A stretch of 64,000 nt of DNA from Bradyrhizobium nivariense (GCF_029846715.1 NZ_JARVWW010000001.1:310001-374000); one strand, 5' to 3'. Shown: positions 1 to 9,169, numbered from the stretch's first letter. Notes: generated by a model not told the origin, from the letters alone. Numbers and translations are program-made.

Positions 1-1026
1 GACGACATCGACGCCGGCCCAGCGGCCGCCCTGCAACATCGAACGCGGCAAGCCCGGCACGATACGTCCCGTCACCTGCAACGCATGCGCGCCGAGGGCA
101 ACGCATGCTGCCTTCAAAGTCTCTCCGCCGGCAACGATCAGCGTGCCCGGCCGTTCAAGTGCCGCGATCAGCGCCGTCATCTCGCGCGCGATCCGCCGTG
201 CCGCCTCGGCGCGGGTCAGGCCGTCGGCGAGGGAAAACTGGACCAGCGCCACGCCGTCATCGGCCAGCTGGCGCTGGACGCGCGTCGCGCCCTCACCTTC
301 CGCAAGCGCGATGGTTGCCTCACCGCAGGCGGCCAGCTGGGAGACGGTGGCAACCTGGTCGGAGCCGAACAGCCCCAGCACCGGCAGCTTCAACTGACCC
401 GGTGCATCGGCGCGATGACTACAGGCGAGCGCGCCGGCCAGCCCGCCGCTTCCGCACCAGAGCACGGGCCCGGGCATGCGCCGTCCCATCTCGACGACAC
501 GGTCGAGCTCCATATCGTTCTCGGCATCGAAGACCTGAACACCGCCTTGCGCGAGCGCATCAGCCCGGCCCTGCCGCGCCTCGATGCCTTCCACTTGCAA
601 TTGGGTCAGGAGATTATCGCCGACCCGATGCCAGTCGCCTTGCACCGTACGCGCAAATTGCTGGCCACCCACGGTGCGGCGCCCCTGATAGTCGAAGGCA
701 GGTGCGACCACGCACGACGCCCAATGGCCACTGCGCAGGCATGCGCCGAGCTCGGCGGCCCATGCGCCGCGCAGCAGGCTATCCACCTTCTTGTAGGCGA
801 TCGTCGCCTCGCGGAGCAGCGGCGCCAGCCGTCCGACGATCTCGATGCACTCAACCTTCGACCGCTCGCGGGTGCCGCTATCGATCGCGAGGCTCCCGCA
901 ATCCAGCGGAGCAGACGCTTCAGGCCAGGCGACGTTGAACGGTCCGCACAAGCCGACAAACTCCGCGGCGGTGTCGAGCGCACCGGTGAGATCGTCGGCA
1001 AGCAGGCGGACGCTCGTCATCGTCAT
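1..1026 (-). CDS. Four-carbon acid-sugar kinase family protein (OtnK/DtnK/YgbK-like, DUF1537), 3' end outside window
   Basis: I translated this by hand; the frame stays open to the window edge, giving about 342 codons without a stop. It begins MTMTSVRLLADDLTGALDTA, the N-terminal signature of the DUF1537 kinases that phosphorylate four-carbon acid sugars such as threonate or erythronate derivatives. An internal TYKKVDS-type stretch (here IAYKKVDSLLRG) and a late GGETLKAA...GLPRSML...G segment fit the two-domain family. The start ATG overlaps the TGA of the upstream FAD oxidase gene (ATGA), so translation is probably coupled. The missing C terminus should carry the ATP-binding part. The true substrate is unknown. 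Confidence 0.82.
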   Translation of the reverse strand, partial: MTMTSVRLLADDLTGALDTAAEFVGLCGPFNVAWPEASAPLDCGSLAIDSGTRERSKVECIEIVGRLAPLLREATIAYKKVDSLLRGAWAAELGACLRSGHWASCVVAPAFDYQGRRTVGGQQFARTVQGDWHRVGDNLLTQLQVEGIEARQGRADALAQGGVQVFDAENDMELDRVVEMGRRMPGPVLWCGSGGLAGALACSHRADAPGQLKLPVLGLFGSDQVATVSQLAACGEATIALAEGEGATRVQRQLADDGVALVQFSLADGLTRAEAARRIAREMTALIAALERPGTLIVAGGETLKAACVALGAHALQVTGRIVPGLPRSMLQGGRWAGVDVV

Positions 1027-2462
1027 ACCGCTCCTGCGCCAAAAATCTTGCCGGGGTTCATCAGACCGTGCGGATCAAGCAGTTGCTTGATGCCCCGCAT
1101 CAGCTCGATGTCGAGCGGGTCGGCGACGCGGGCGAGCCGGCTGCGATTTGTGATCCCGATGCCATGTTCGGCGCTGATGGCCCCGCCCTGCGCCGCGGTC
1201 TCGTCGTCGACGATCTCGTTGATCTCAGCTACCAGCGCGGCCGTCGCGTCCGGGTCCCGGCTATGCGCGCGGTCGATCAGGGCGATCACGTGGATGTTGC
1301 CGTCGCCGATATGGCCGTGCATCACGACGCGCGCATCCGGCACGGCGGCGTTGATCCGGGCCTCGACATTGGTGACGAAGACAGCCTGACGGTCCAGCGG
1401 CACCACGCTGTCGTGCGACACCACATAACCGCTGCGCTTGTTGCCTTCGGAGACACTGTGCCTGACGGCCCAGATCGCCTTCGCCTGCGCGAGGTTGGAC
1501 GCCAGGATGACGTCTTCGGCAAGCCCGGCCTCCATCGCATCCGCGAGCACCGCCCCGAGCGGCTCATCAAGATCGACGCCCGCGAGCGTGTCGGTCAGCT
1601 CGACGATCAGATACCACGGCGTCGTCAGCTCGAACGGGATCGTGACATCAGGCACGGTCTCCGCGATCGCTTCAATCTGTGATCGCGACATGATCTCGAG
1701 GCTGCCGAGCCGGTCGCCGACCGCACCGCGCAGGCGTTGCATGATCTCGAGCGCCTGCTCGACGCCCTGCAATTTGAGCAGCGCCAGTGCCGAGCTGCGC
1801 GGCGGCGAGAACAATTTCAACACGGCAGCGGTGACAATGCCGAGCGTCCCCTCTGCGCCGATGAAGAGCTGCTTGAGCGCGTAACCTGTGTTGTCCTTGC
1901 GGAGCCCACGCAGGCCGTTGAAAATTCTCCCGTCGGGCAGCACGACCTCCAGCCCGAGCACGAGATCGCGCGTCGGCCCGTAGCGCAGTACGGCCGTGCC
2001 GCCGGCATTGGTCGAGATGTTGCCGCCGATCTGGCAGGAGCCCTCGGCACCCAGGCTCAGGGGGAAATAGCGATCGACGTCCCGGGCCGCATTCTGCACG
2101 TCGGCGAGGATGCAGCCGGCCTCCACGGTAATGGTGTTGGCGAGCGGGCTGACGTCGCGCACGGCCCGCATGCGGTCGAGCCGGATCACGACATTGCCCG
2201 CACGATCGTCCGGGGTCGCGGCTCCGCACATGCCGGTGTTGCCGCCTTGCGGCACGATCGCGAGCTGCCTTCCCGCGCAGAACTTGACGACGGAAGCGAC
2301 CTCGGCGGTCGAGCCGGGCTTCACCACAGCGGCGGCGCGACCGTGATAGCGCCCGCGCCAGTCCACCACATAGGGCTCCTGGTCGGGCCCGGACGCGATG
2401 ACGTGCTTGTCGCCGACGATGGCGGCAAGCCCGGTCAACGCATCACGGAAAGTGTCGGACAT
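1023..2462 (-). CDS. FAD-binding oxidoreductase, GlcD / D-2-hydroxyacid dehydrogenase type
   Basis: This 479-residue protein has the two-domain layout of GlcD-like flavoenzymes: an N-terminal FAD-binding half with the PQGGNTGMCG stretch that holds the flavin, and a C-terminal FAD-oxidase half ending in AEHGIGITNRSRLARV and a final GLMNPGKIF. Family members oxidise D-2-hydroxy acids (glycolate, D-lactate, D-2-hydroxyglutarate) to 2-oxo acids and pass electrons to a quinone or flavoprotein acceptor. It lies between a DapA-type gene and an acid-sugar kinase gene on the same strand, the latter overlapping by 4 nt. It therefore probably oxidises a hydroxy-acid intermediate of one catabolic route. 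No GlcE or GlcF partner is visible. Confidence 0.88.
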   Translation of the reverse strand: MSDTFRDALTGLAAIVGDKHVIASGPDQEPYVVDWRGRYHGRAAAVVKPGSTAEVASVVKFCAGRQLAIVPQGGNTGMCGAATPDDRAGNVVIRLDRMRAVRDVSPLANTITVEAGCILADVQNAARDVDRYFPLSLGAEGSCQIGGNISTNAGGTAVLRYGPTRDLVLGLEVVLPDGRIFNGLRGLRKDNTGYALKQLFIGAEGTLGIVTAAVLKLFSPPRSSALALLKLQGVEQALEIMQRLRGAVGDRLGSLEIMSRSQIEAIAETVPDVTIPFELTTPWYLIVELTDTLAGVDLDEPLGAVLADAMEAGLAEDVILASNLAQAKAIWAVRHSVSEGNKRSGYVVSHDSVVPLDRQAVFVTNVEARINAAVPDARVVMHGHIGDGNIHVIALIDRAHSRDPDATAALVAEINEIVDDETAAQGGAISAEHGIGITNRSRLARVADPLDIELMRGIKQLLDPHGLMNPGKIFGAGAV

Positions 2463-2486
2463 CGGATCGCCTCGTCGCGCGCCACG

Positions 2487-3398
2487 CTAGGCGAATGCCG
2501 TCGCATTCGCGAGCAGCTCTTTGACCTGGCCCGGCGGCAAGGATTCCAGCGGCGGCCGCAGGCGCTGCCATCCGGCATGGCCGGTGCGCTCGGCGACCAG
2601 CGCCTTCAGGGAGGCCATCTGCGGGAAACGCGAGACCAATTCGCGCGCATTTACGATGCGCGCCTGCGCCGCCTTGAGTGCCGTGTCGTCGTCGCTATCG
2701 CGAAAATGCTTGTAGACATAGGCAAGATCGCGCGCGACGAGATTGGAAGTCGCGGTGATGCAGCCGGCGCCGCCCTTGCGCAGCAACGGCAGCAGCAGCG
2801 GATCGGCCCCGACCAGGACCGAAAAGCCCGGGAAGCGCTCGACCATCGCGGTCATGTTGGCGAAGTCGCCGGAGGAATCCTTGATGCCGGTGAAGGTGGA
2901 CGGATAAGCCGCGCGCAGCCGTTCGATCAGCGCATGCGAGATCGGCTGCGCCGACATCTGCGGGATATGATAGAGCACGATTTTGAGCCTGACATCGCCG
3001 ATGCGCTGCACGACTTCGCTGTAGGAGGCGAAGATGCCGTCATCGGTAACGCCCTTATAGTAGAACGGCGGCAGCATCACGACGGAATCGACGCCGACCG
3101 AGAGCGCGTGCCGCGTCAAGGCGACAGTCTCGCTGAGCGCGGCGACGCCGGTGCCGGGCAGAAGCCGCTGCGGCGCGATGCCGGCGGCGACCACTGCCTC
3201 GAGCAGTGCGGTGCGCTCGGCGGCCGAGAAGGAGTTCGCCTCGCCTGTCGTGCCCAGCAACGCGATGCCGTCGCAGCCTTCGTCCAGAAGATGGCGGCAA
3301 TGCGCGACGAAACGCGCATGATCGGGGGCGAGCTCGGTGTCGAGCGGCGTCAGCGCGGCGGAGAACACGCCATGGGGGTGCAGCGATGATGTCGACAA
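2487..3398 (-). CDS. Dihydrodipicolinate synthase/N-acetylneuraminate lyase family protein
   Basis: A class I aldolase-type TIM barrel of 303 residues. The GTTGE substrate-carboxylate motif is near residue 50, the catalytic Tyr is in LYHIP (about 143), and the Schiff-base Lys is in GIKDSSGD (about 173). The family includes DapA, NanA and several sugar-acid dehydratases/aldolases; the location beside catabolic genes argues against lysine biosynthesis. There is no ATG at the N terminus. I chose the TTG at 3398 because GGAGGA lies just upstream of it; another in-frame TTG at 3416 has no such site. It is the first gene of the minus-strand set and is divergent from the IclR regulator gene. Confidence 0.85.
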   Translation of the reverse strand: MSTSSLHPHGVFSAALTPLDTELAPDHARFVAHCRHLLDEGCDGIALLGTTGEANSFSAAERTALLEAVVAAGIAPQRLLPGTGVAALSETVALTRHALSVGVDSVVMLPPFYYKGVTDDGIFASYSEVVQRIGDVRLKIVLYHIPQMSAQPISHALIERLRAAYPSTFTGIKDSSGDFANMTAMVERFPGFSVLVGADPLLLPLLRKGGAGCITATSNLVARDLAYVYKHFRDSDDDTALKAAQARIVNARELVSRFPQMASLKALVAERTGHAGWQRLRPPLESLPPGQVKELLANATAFA

Positions 3399-3519
3399 AC
3401 TTCCTCCGATCGTCAAATCGATGTTGTTCGGAATGCGAACATTTGTTACTAACTCGACCTGTCGTAAAATCAGCTTGCCGTCACGTCAAGGGCGACATGT
3501 CATGGCGAGACATTAGAGT

Positions 3520-4353
3520 ATGGCCAAGATCGAAAAGAAGGCCACAAAGCGCGCTTCGGAAACGCCCCCGAAGAATCCCAAGAATTATGTCGCCTCCGTC
3601 GGCAAGGCCTTCGCAGTGCTCAAGGGCTTCACCAGCGAGGCCTTCGAGCTGACCCTGAGTGAGATTGCCGCACGCGCCGATCTCGATCGCGGGACGGCGT
3701 TCCGGCTGATCCAGACCCTGGTCGAGCTCGGCTACGTCCAGGCGGTTCCGCAAAGCCGCCGGTTCCGCCTCGGGGTTGCCTGCCTGGACCTCGGCTACAC
3801 CGTGCTGTCGCACGGATCCTTGCGGCCGATCGTCGAGCCGCTGCTGCGCGATCTCGTACCTGATGTCGGCGATGCGGCCTCGCTCGGGGTCCTCGACGGC
3901 GGCGACGTGATTTATCTCGCGCGCATCGGCGCGGGCCTCGACCGCCACAAGATGGATCGCCGACCGGGCACGCGCATTCCCGCCTACAGCGCCGCGCTCG
4001 GCCATGTCATGTTGGCGCATCTGGCGCGGGACGAGCAGATCGCGCGACTGGAATTGCGACCCCGCGTAAAGCTGTCGGAGCGAACGCTGACCGATCTCGA
4101 TGCCCTGCTCGCCCGGCTCGATCAGGTGAAGAAGAAGGGCCATGCCGTCTCCGACGGCGAGAACGCCTATGGCCTGCGCACGCTGGCAACGCCGATCTTC
4201 GATGCCCAGGGTCTTGTGATCGGGGGATTGAGCGTCACTGTCGATGCGATGCGCATGGACATGCCGACCTTCCGCGACCAGGCACTGCCAAGGCTGATGC
4301 AGGCGACCAGAGAGGTGCAGGATCTCGCGATCAAGTCGGGATTGACGAGATGA
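3520..4353 (+). CDS. IclR family transcriptional regulator
   Basis: A 277-residue protein with an N-terminal winged helix (about residues 25-90, containing LSEIAARADLDRGTAFRLIQTL) and a C-terminal effector domain with the RPGTRIPAYSAALGHVMLA stretch typical of PcaR/PobR-type IclR regulators. These bind aromatic or sugar-acid effectors. It is transcribed away from the DapA-type gene with about 120 bp between them, the usual arrangement for a local regulator. It most likely controls the aldolase, FAD oxidase and kinase genes. The Lys-rich first 20 residues may be a disordered tail. Confidence 0.9.
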   Translation: MAKIEKKATKRASETPPKNPKNYVASVGKAFAVLKGFTSEAFELTLSEIAARADLDRGTAFRLIQTLVELGYVQAVPQSRRFRLGVACLDLGYTVLSHGSLRPIVEPLLRDLVPDVGDAASLGVLDGGDVIYLARIGAGLDRHKMDRRPGTRIPAYSAALGHVMLAHLARDEQIARLELRPRVKLSERTLTDLDALLARLDQVKKKGHAVSDGENAYGLRTLATPIFDAQGLVIGGLSVTVDAMRMDMPTFRDQALPRLMQATREVQDLAIKSGLTR

Positions 4354-4368
4354 GTCACGTCGACCTGA

Positions 4369-5274
4369 CTAGATGGCGATCTGGTCGAAATCGGCGGCGA
4401 TCCGCGTGTTTGGAAACAACCTCGTCGCTTCGGCCAGCAGCTCTTGGTCCTGATAGCGCCCCGACATGTGATTCAGCACGAGTTGCCGGACGTTGTTCGC
4501 GGCGGCAAACGAAGCCGCCTCGAGCGCGGTGAGGTGGCCATAGTCCCGCGCGGTTGGCGCGTCGCGATCGAGGAACGTCGCCTCGATCACCAGCAGATCG
4601 GCGTCGGCGACGTATTGCGACAGCCCGTCGGTGGTTTCGGTGTCGCCGATCACCACGAGCTTCCTGCCGCCGCCCGGCGGCCCCAGAACGTCTTCGGGAT
4701 CGATGGTTCGGCCGTCCTCGATCACGACCGGGCGTCCTGCGGCCAGTTCTCCGCGCATCGGCCCATCGGGAACACCGAGGGCAGCGAGTCGCTCCCGCTC
4801 CAGATGGCGACGTGCGGGACTCTGGAAACAGAAGCCAAAGCTGTCGGTCTCGCGGTGGCGGACTGGAAAACAATCGACGCTGAAGTCGCCGGCGTCGATG
4901 ACCTGTCCTTCGGTCAGCGGCGCGAACTCGACAGGGATCGGCGCCCTGCCTGCGCCCCACAGGCCCGCAAGCATGCGGATGACGATGTCGAGCGTACCCT
5001 GCCCTGCATGGACGGTCATCACGTCGGAATTCTGGCGCAACCCCAGCGTTGAGAACAGGCCGGGGATGCCGAGCACGTGATCGAGATGACCGTGCGTCAG
5101 CAGGATGCGGTCAAGCCGTCGAAAGCCCGCGCCGCTGCGCAGCAACTGGCGCTGCGTACCCTCGCCGCAATCGATGAGGATGCGCTTGCCCGCCACCTCT
5201 ACGAGGAGAGCCGGATGGTTGCGCTCCGCTGACGGAACGCTGGCCGAGGTCCCAAGGAATGTCAGGGCGAACAT
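4369..5274 (-). CDS. rnz: Ribonuclease Z / MBL-fold hydrolase
   Basis: A 301-residue metallo-beta-lactamase fold protein beginning MFALTFLGTSASVPSAERN. The zinc motif is THGHLDH (His61, His63, Asp65, His66), with later ligands in PVRHRETDSFGF, IGDTETTD and NHMSGRY. The length and the LGTSASVPS start match short-form tRNase Z, which removes 3' trailers from tRNA precursors. Some relatives are phosphodiesterases, so the RNase Z call is by overall similarity. The frame stays open further upstream, but the ATG at 5274 gives the family start. It is convergent with the IclR gene, with 15 bp between the stops. Confidence 0.85.
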   Translation of the reverse strand: MFALTFLGTSASVPSAERNHPALLVEVAGKRILIDCGEGTQRQLLRSGAGFRRLDRILLTHGHLDHVLGIPGLFSTLGLRQNSDVMTVHAGQGTLDIVIRMLAGLWGAGRAPIPVEFAPLTEGQVIDAGDFSVDCFPVRHRETDSFGFCFQSPARRHLERERLAALGVPDGPMRGELAAGRPVVIEDGRTIDPEDVLGPPGGGRKLVVIGDTETTDGLSQYVADADLLVIEATFLDRDAPTARDYGHLTALEAASFAAANNVRQLVLNHMSGRYQDQELLAEATRLFPNTRIAADFDQIAI

Positions 5275-5587
5275 GGTCGTCAGTGTCCAGGCTTCACCGT
5301 CCCCAATGCCACGCGAGCAGCGGCGCGTACAGACCCATCGATCCCGCATAGAGCGCCGTTCCCCGCGGGACGCTCGATTAAAAAACGCGAAAACAACCCC
5401 ATGCACAGTACAGATCGTTGAAGAATTTCGCACTCCAATGGTGCGAATCCTGCCAGCGAAGGCGGTTTCGCCGTTAACGGTTCGGAAGGCATGGCCGACC
5501 GCACCATTTCCCGTCGCATGTTCGATACAAGGATCGACTTGCAGCCGAACGACATCGACACGGCGATGCGAGACAATGGAGATCGTG
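5275..5587. other. Intergenic region between divergent rnz and amidase genes
   Basis: About 310 bp with no supported gene. It must hold the promoters of both flanking genes. The only structure I see is a 7-bp inverted repeat, TTCGCAC/GTGCGAA, at 5427-5447 with a 7-nt spacer, which could be an operator but has no recognisable owner. Confidence 0.4.
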
Positions 5588-7084
5588 ATGCAACCAGGAT
5601 TGCCCGCAGATGCCACTGACTGCGACTACGGTTCGATCAGCACGCTTCTGAGCGCCCTGCACGCGCGAAAGATTTCCGCGTCAGAGTTGCTCGCGCACAC
5701 GATTGCGCGCATCGAAGCGCTGGACGGCCGGATCAATGCCGTCATCGTTCGCGATTTCGATCGCGCAAGAGACGCCGCGCGCGCCGCCGATGCCGCTCTT
5801 GGGCGCGGCGAGCGGCAGCCATTGCTCGGCATCCCCGTGACCTTGAAAGAACCGTTCAACGTCGCCGGCCTGCCGACGACATGGGGCTTTCCGCATTTCA
5901 GGGATTTCCAACCCGTGGAGGACGCCCTTGTCGTCTCGCGGTTGAAGGCGGCCGGCGCCGTCATCATCGGCAAGACCAATATCCCGATCGGCCTCAGGGA
6001 CTTCCAGAGCTATAACGATATCTACGGGATGACGAACAACCCGTGGGACCTCGGCCGGTCGCCCGGTGGCTCTTCAGGCGGCTCGGGGGCGGCGCTGGCG
6101 GCGGGGTTCGGCCCGCTCTCGATCGGCTCGGATATCGGCGGCTCGATCCGGGTGCCCGCACATTTCTGCGGGGTGTTCGGACACAAGCCAAGCCTCGGCC
6201 TGGTCCCGCTGCGCGGATACAGTCTGCCGCCGGCACCGCCCGTCCCGGGCCAGGGTGATCTGGCTGTCGTTGGGCCGATGACGCGCACCGCCTCGGACCT
6301 TGCGTTGGCGCTCGACGTGATTGCGGGCCCCGACGAGATGCGCGACGGCATCGGCTATCGCCTGGCGCTGCCCGCCCCGCGCCATGACCAGCTCAAGGGT
6401 TTCAGGATCCTCGTGATCGATACCCATCCGCTGATGCCGACGGGTGACGCGGTGCGCTCAGCCATTGGACGATTGGCCGAGCGGCTCGAACGATCAGGCG
6501 CACGGGTCGCGCGCTCAAGCACGTCGCTGCCCGATCTCGCCGAATCCGCTCGGCTCTACATGAAGCTGTTGAACGCAGCGCGAAGTCCACGCCTGACACC
6601 AGGCGCCCTCGCAGAGGCGCAAGGCCTTGCCGCGGCACTCGCGCCCGACGACCGCGGCCTGCAGGCCGAGCGCGCGCGCGGCTGGGCCATGCTCCATCGT
6701 GAATGGCTGGCGACCGATGCGGCGCGCCTGCAACTGCAACAACGATGGCAGGAGCTGTTCCGCGATTTCAACGCGGTGATCTACCCGGCCGCCGCCGTGC
6801 CGGCCTTTCCACATGACCATTCCGAACCGTTCGACGCGCGACAACTCGACATCGACGGAAAGCTCCATCCCTACGCCGATGCGTGCTTCATCTGGGCCGA
6901 CCCCGCCTCGACCTGCGGACTGCCTGCGACCGCCGTCCCGATCGAGCGCACGCCTTCGGGCCTGCCGATTGGCGTCCAGATCATCGGGCCTTATCTAGAG
7001 GACCGCACAACGATTGCGCTGGCCGAGCTGCTCGAACGCGAGTTCGGCGGCTTCGTCCCACCGCCATCGCTGCCTGCCACCTAA
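5588..7084 (+). CDS. Amidase signature family protein
   Basis: A 498-residue amidase with the full Ser-cisSer-Lys triad at canonical spacing: Lys87 in VTLKEPF, Ser162 in GRSPGGSSGGS, and nucleophile Ser186 in GSDIGGSIRVP. The family hydrolyses carboxamides to acid and ammonia; substrates vary widely and cannot be read from this sequence. I chose the ATG at 5588 because GGAG precedes it by 6 nt; an in-frame ATG at 5576 would add four residues. GatA is unlikely because no gatB or gatC is adjacent. It is convergent with the TetR gene downstream. Confidence 0.9.
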   Translation: MQPGLPADATDCDYGSISTLLSALHARKISASELLAHTIARIEALDGRINAVIVRDFDRARDAARAADAALGRGERQPLLGIPVTLKEPFNVAGLPTTWGFPHFRDFQPVEDALVVSRLKAAGAVIIGKTNIPIGLRDFQSYNDIYGMTNNPWDLGRSPGGSSGGSGAALAAGFGPLSIGSDIGGSIRVPAHFCGVFGHKPSLGLVPLRGYSLPPAPPVPGQGDLAVVGPMTRTASDLALALDVIAGPDEMRDGIGYRLALPAPRHDQLKGFRILVIDTHPLMPTGDAVRSAIGRLAERLERSGARVARSSTSLPDLAESARLYMKLLNAARSPRLTPGALAEAQGLAAALAPDDRGLQAERARGWAMLHREWLATDAARLQLQQRWQELFRDFNAVIYPAAAVPAFPHDHSEPFDARQLDIDGKLHPYADACFIWADPASTCGLPATAVPIERTPSGLPIGVQIIGPYLEDRTTIALAELLEREFGGFVPPPSLPAT

Positions 7085-7119
7085 CCCGCGAGATGAGAGG
7101 CGAAGACGCTAACGCGTCG

Positions 7120-7725
7120 TCACGTTCTTTCAGTGGACTGCGCCTCGACCGCCTGCACGGCCACACTCGCCACTTGCCGCAGCGCCTCGCGGTCGGAGCC
7201 CGAGGATGCCATCACGCCCATGCCGACAGACACCGCCGACACATAGCGCGCAAGCGCAGCGGGATCTGACGTCGGCTTCAGATCGCCTTCGGCCATGGCG
7301 CGGATGAAGCGGTCGCGGAGCTGGTCCTCGTTCTCAGCGCGGCGGGCGGCGAGCTCGAAGGGGACGCTTTCAGAGCCGGTGCCGCAGGCGATGCCGCCTT
7401 GCACGAGCAGGCAGCCAGGCGGGTTGGCGGGATCGGTCTGCTTGTCGGCGATGCCCCTCAGCATCCGCTCCGCGACCTCGCGGGCGGTCGGCGCTGCCAC
7501 CACCTCGTCCATCCAGACGCCGCGTAGTTTGGTGTAGCGGTTGAGCGCGGCCTTCAGCAGGCCTTCCTTGTTGCCGAAACAGGCGTAAAGGCTCGGGGGA
7601 TTGATGCCCATGGCCTCGGTGAGCTGGGCGATGGTGGCGCCCTCGTAGCCATGGCGCCAAAACACTTCCATCGCCTGGTCCAACGCCGTCTCGGCGTTGA
7701 ATTCGCGGGGGCGTCCCATGCCCAT
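7120..7725 (-). CDS. TetR/AcrR family transcriptional regulator
   Basis: A 201-residue TetR-type repressor. The N-terminal helix-turn-helix reads ATIAQLTEAMGINPPSLYAC, followed by FGNKEGLLKAALNRY. The remaining all-helical part is the ligand-binding domain, with a C-terminal segment like that of small TetR regulators of efflux and oxidoreductase genes. GAGGAGA lies 7 nt before the ATG. It is divergent from a complete RND efflux pair and so very probably represses it. A clean palindrome in the intergenic region (7893-7908) is the likely operator. Confidence 0.92.
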   Translation of the reverse strand: MGMGRPREFNAETALDQAMEVFWRHGYEGATIAQLTEAMGINPPSLYACFGNKEGLLKAALNRYTKLRGVWMDEVVAAPTAREVAERMLRGIADKQTDPANPPGCLLVQGGIACGTGSESVPFELAARRAENEDQLRDRFIRAMAEGDLKPTSDPAALARYVSAVSVGMGVMASSGSDREALRQVASVAVQAVEAQSTERT

Positions 7726-7892
7726 GTGCCTGTCTCCTCAGAATTCGCGGTCTGCCGGAGGCTAACGCCAAATCCTATCTATTTGTTCTAGCTTTATTTT
7801 CCCGCCGTCTTCCAATTCTTGCGGTATGCCGCTACAATTTTCTCAGTGAATGGTACATAAGTATCTTGCACTGCGGCATCCAGCTCCACATC

Positions 7893-7908
7893 TGTAGTGA
7901 ACACTACA
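7893..7908. promoter_or_regulatory. Candidate TetR operator upstream of the RND efflux operon
   Basis: A perfect inverted repeat, TGTAGTG-AA-CACTACA, lies 17 bp before the adaptor-protein ATG in the tetR/efflux divergent region. Its size and position fit a TetR dimer site. Binding by the neighbouring regulator is inference. Confidence 0.6.
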
Positions 7909-7924
7909 TATCTGGAGCGCGCAA

Positions 7925-9169
7925 ATGCACCCCTCCCAAAATACCGCCCATACCGTCCGTTTCCGCCGCCTCCTCGGCGGCGCCGCCATCGTGGGCGCCC
8001 TCGCCGTAGCTGGCTCGATTGCGACCGGCCACTACTTTCGTGCAGCCCAGGCGACGGCAACCGCCGCTGCGGCCGAACAAGCCGTCTCCGTCACCGTCGC
8101 GATGATCGAGCCGCGGCAGACCGTGCTGTGGGACGACTTCTCCGGCCGGCTGGAGGCGATCAACCGCGTTGAGCTTCGGCCGCGAGTCGCCGGTGCGATC
8201 CTTTCGACCAACTTCACTGAAGGCGCGCTGGTGAAGGCCGGTGACATCCTGTTCAAGATCGATCCGGCGCCCTACGCGGCGGAGGTCGACAAGGCCGCGG
8301 CCCAGCTTGAAGCTGCGAAAGCGCGCGTCGTGTTCACCCAGAGTGAGCTCGAGCGCGGCGCGCAGCTCGTCGGCAACGCCGTGGTCACGCGGCGCGACTA
8401 CGACCAGCGCGACAACGCCAACCGCGAAGCCATCGCCAACGTGAAGGCGGCCGAGGCGACGCTCCAGACCGCAAAGCTCAATCTCGATTACACCGAGGTG
8501 CGTGCGCCGGTCGACGGCCGGGTCGGCAAGATCGAGATCACCGTCGGCAATCTCGTCGCCGCCGGCACCGCCTCCCCCGTGCTGACCTCGCTGGTCTCGG
8601 TCAATCCGATCTATGCATCGTTCGATGCGGATGAGGAGCTGGTGGTACGGGCGTTGAACTCGATATCCGAGGTCTCCGGCAAGCGCGGCAATCTCGACCA
8701 GATCCCGGTCGCGATGGCGACCTCCGGCGGCCTCTCGGCGAAGGGACACATCCAGCTCATCGACAACCAGGTCAACGGCCAGAGCGGCACCATCCGTGTC
8801 CGCGCGGTGTTCGACAACGAGGACGGGCGTCTCATCCCAGGCCAGTTCGCCCGCGTGCGCATGGGCCAGCCCAAGCAACAGTCGCTGGTCATGATCGACG
8901 AGCGCGCGATCGGCACCGACCAGGACAAGAAGTTCGTGATGGGGGTCGGGGACGACAGCCGCGCGGTTTATCGACCGATCACGCTCGGCGGCTCCGTCGA
9001 CGGGTTGCGTATCGTGACAGCGGGGCTGAAGACGGGCGACCGCATCATCGTCAACGGCCTCCAGCGCGTGCGCCCGGGTGCCCTGCTCAAGACGGAGATC
9101 GCGGCGATGGGCGCGCGCGGGCCACAGCAGGTATCCAACCACAGCAACCAGGACGTCGTGCAGCGTTAG
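7925..9169 (+). CDS. RND efflux periplasmic adaptor subunit (MFP, AcrA/MexE-like)
   Basis: A 414-residue membrane-fusion protein. An N-terminal hydrophobic anchor (about residues 17-37) is followed by the barrel-sandwich/lipoyl segment (RLEAINRVELRPRVAGAI), a helical hairpin (LEAAKARVVFTQSELERGAQL), the second lipoyl half (DYTEVRAPVDGRVGK) and the beta-barrel plus membrane-proximal domains. It links an inner-membrane RND pump to an outer-membrane channel. GGAG lies 7 nt before the ATG. The pump gene follows after 150 bp; no TolC-type channel gene is next to it, so a channel encoded elsewhere must be used. Confidence 0.93.
   Translation: MHPSQNTAHTVRFRRLLGGAAIVGALAVAGSIATGHYFRAAQATATAAAAEQAVSVTVAMIEPRQTVLWDDFSGRLEAINRVELRPRVAGAILSTNFTEGALVKAGDILFKIDPAPYAAEVDKAAAQLEAAKARVVFTQSELERGAQLVGNAVVTRRDYDQRDNANREAIANVKAAEATLQTAKLNLDYTEVRAPVDGRVGKIEITVGNLVAAGTASPVLTSLVSVNPIYASFDADEELVVRALNSISEVSGKRGNLDQIPVAMATSGGLSAKGHIQLIDNQVNGQSGTIRVRAVFDNEDGRLIPGQFARVRMGQPKQQSLVMIDERAIGTDQDKKFVMGVGDDSRAVYRPITLGGSVDGLRIVTAGLKTGDRIIVNGLQRVRPGALLKTEIAAMGARGPQQVSNHSNQDVVQR

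Noticed and set aside
85..1389. 434-codon open frame on the plus strand
   Set aside because: It lies antisense to the kinase and FAD oxidase genes, has low-complexity Arg/Ala/His composition and no domain. It is a by-product of high GC content.
1737..3389. 550-codon plus-strand frame
   Set aside because: Antisense to two well-supported enzymes (GlcD-type and DapA-type), with no recognisable motif.
5427..5447. TTCGCAC/GTGCGAA inverted repeat
   Set aside because: Seven-bp arms in a 310-bp gap could arise by chance. No second copy or clear promoter nearby, so not called as an operator.
7904..9142. 412-codon minus-strand frame
   Set aside because: Exactly opposite the RND adaptor gene, whose motifs are clear; the antisense text is rich in Asp/Arg/His repeats.
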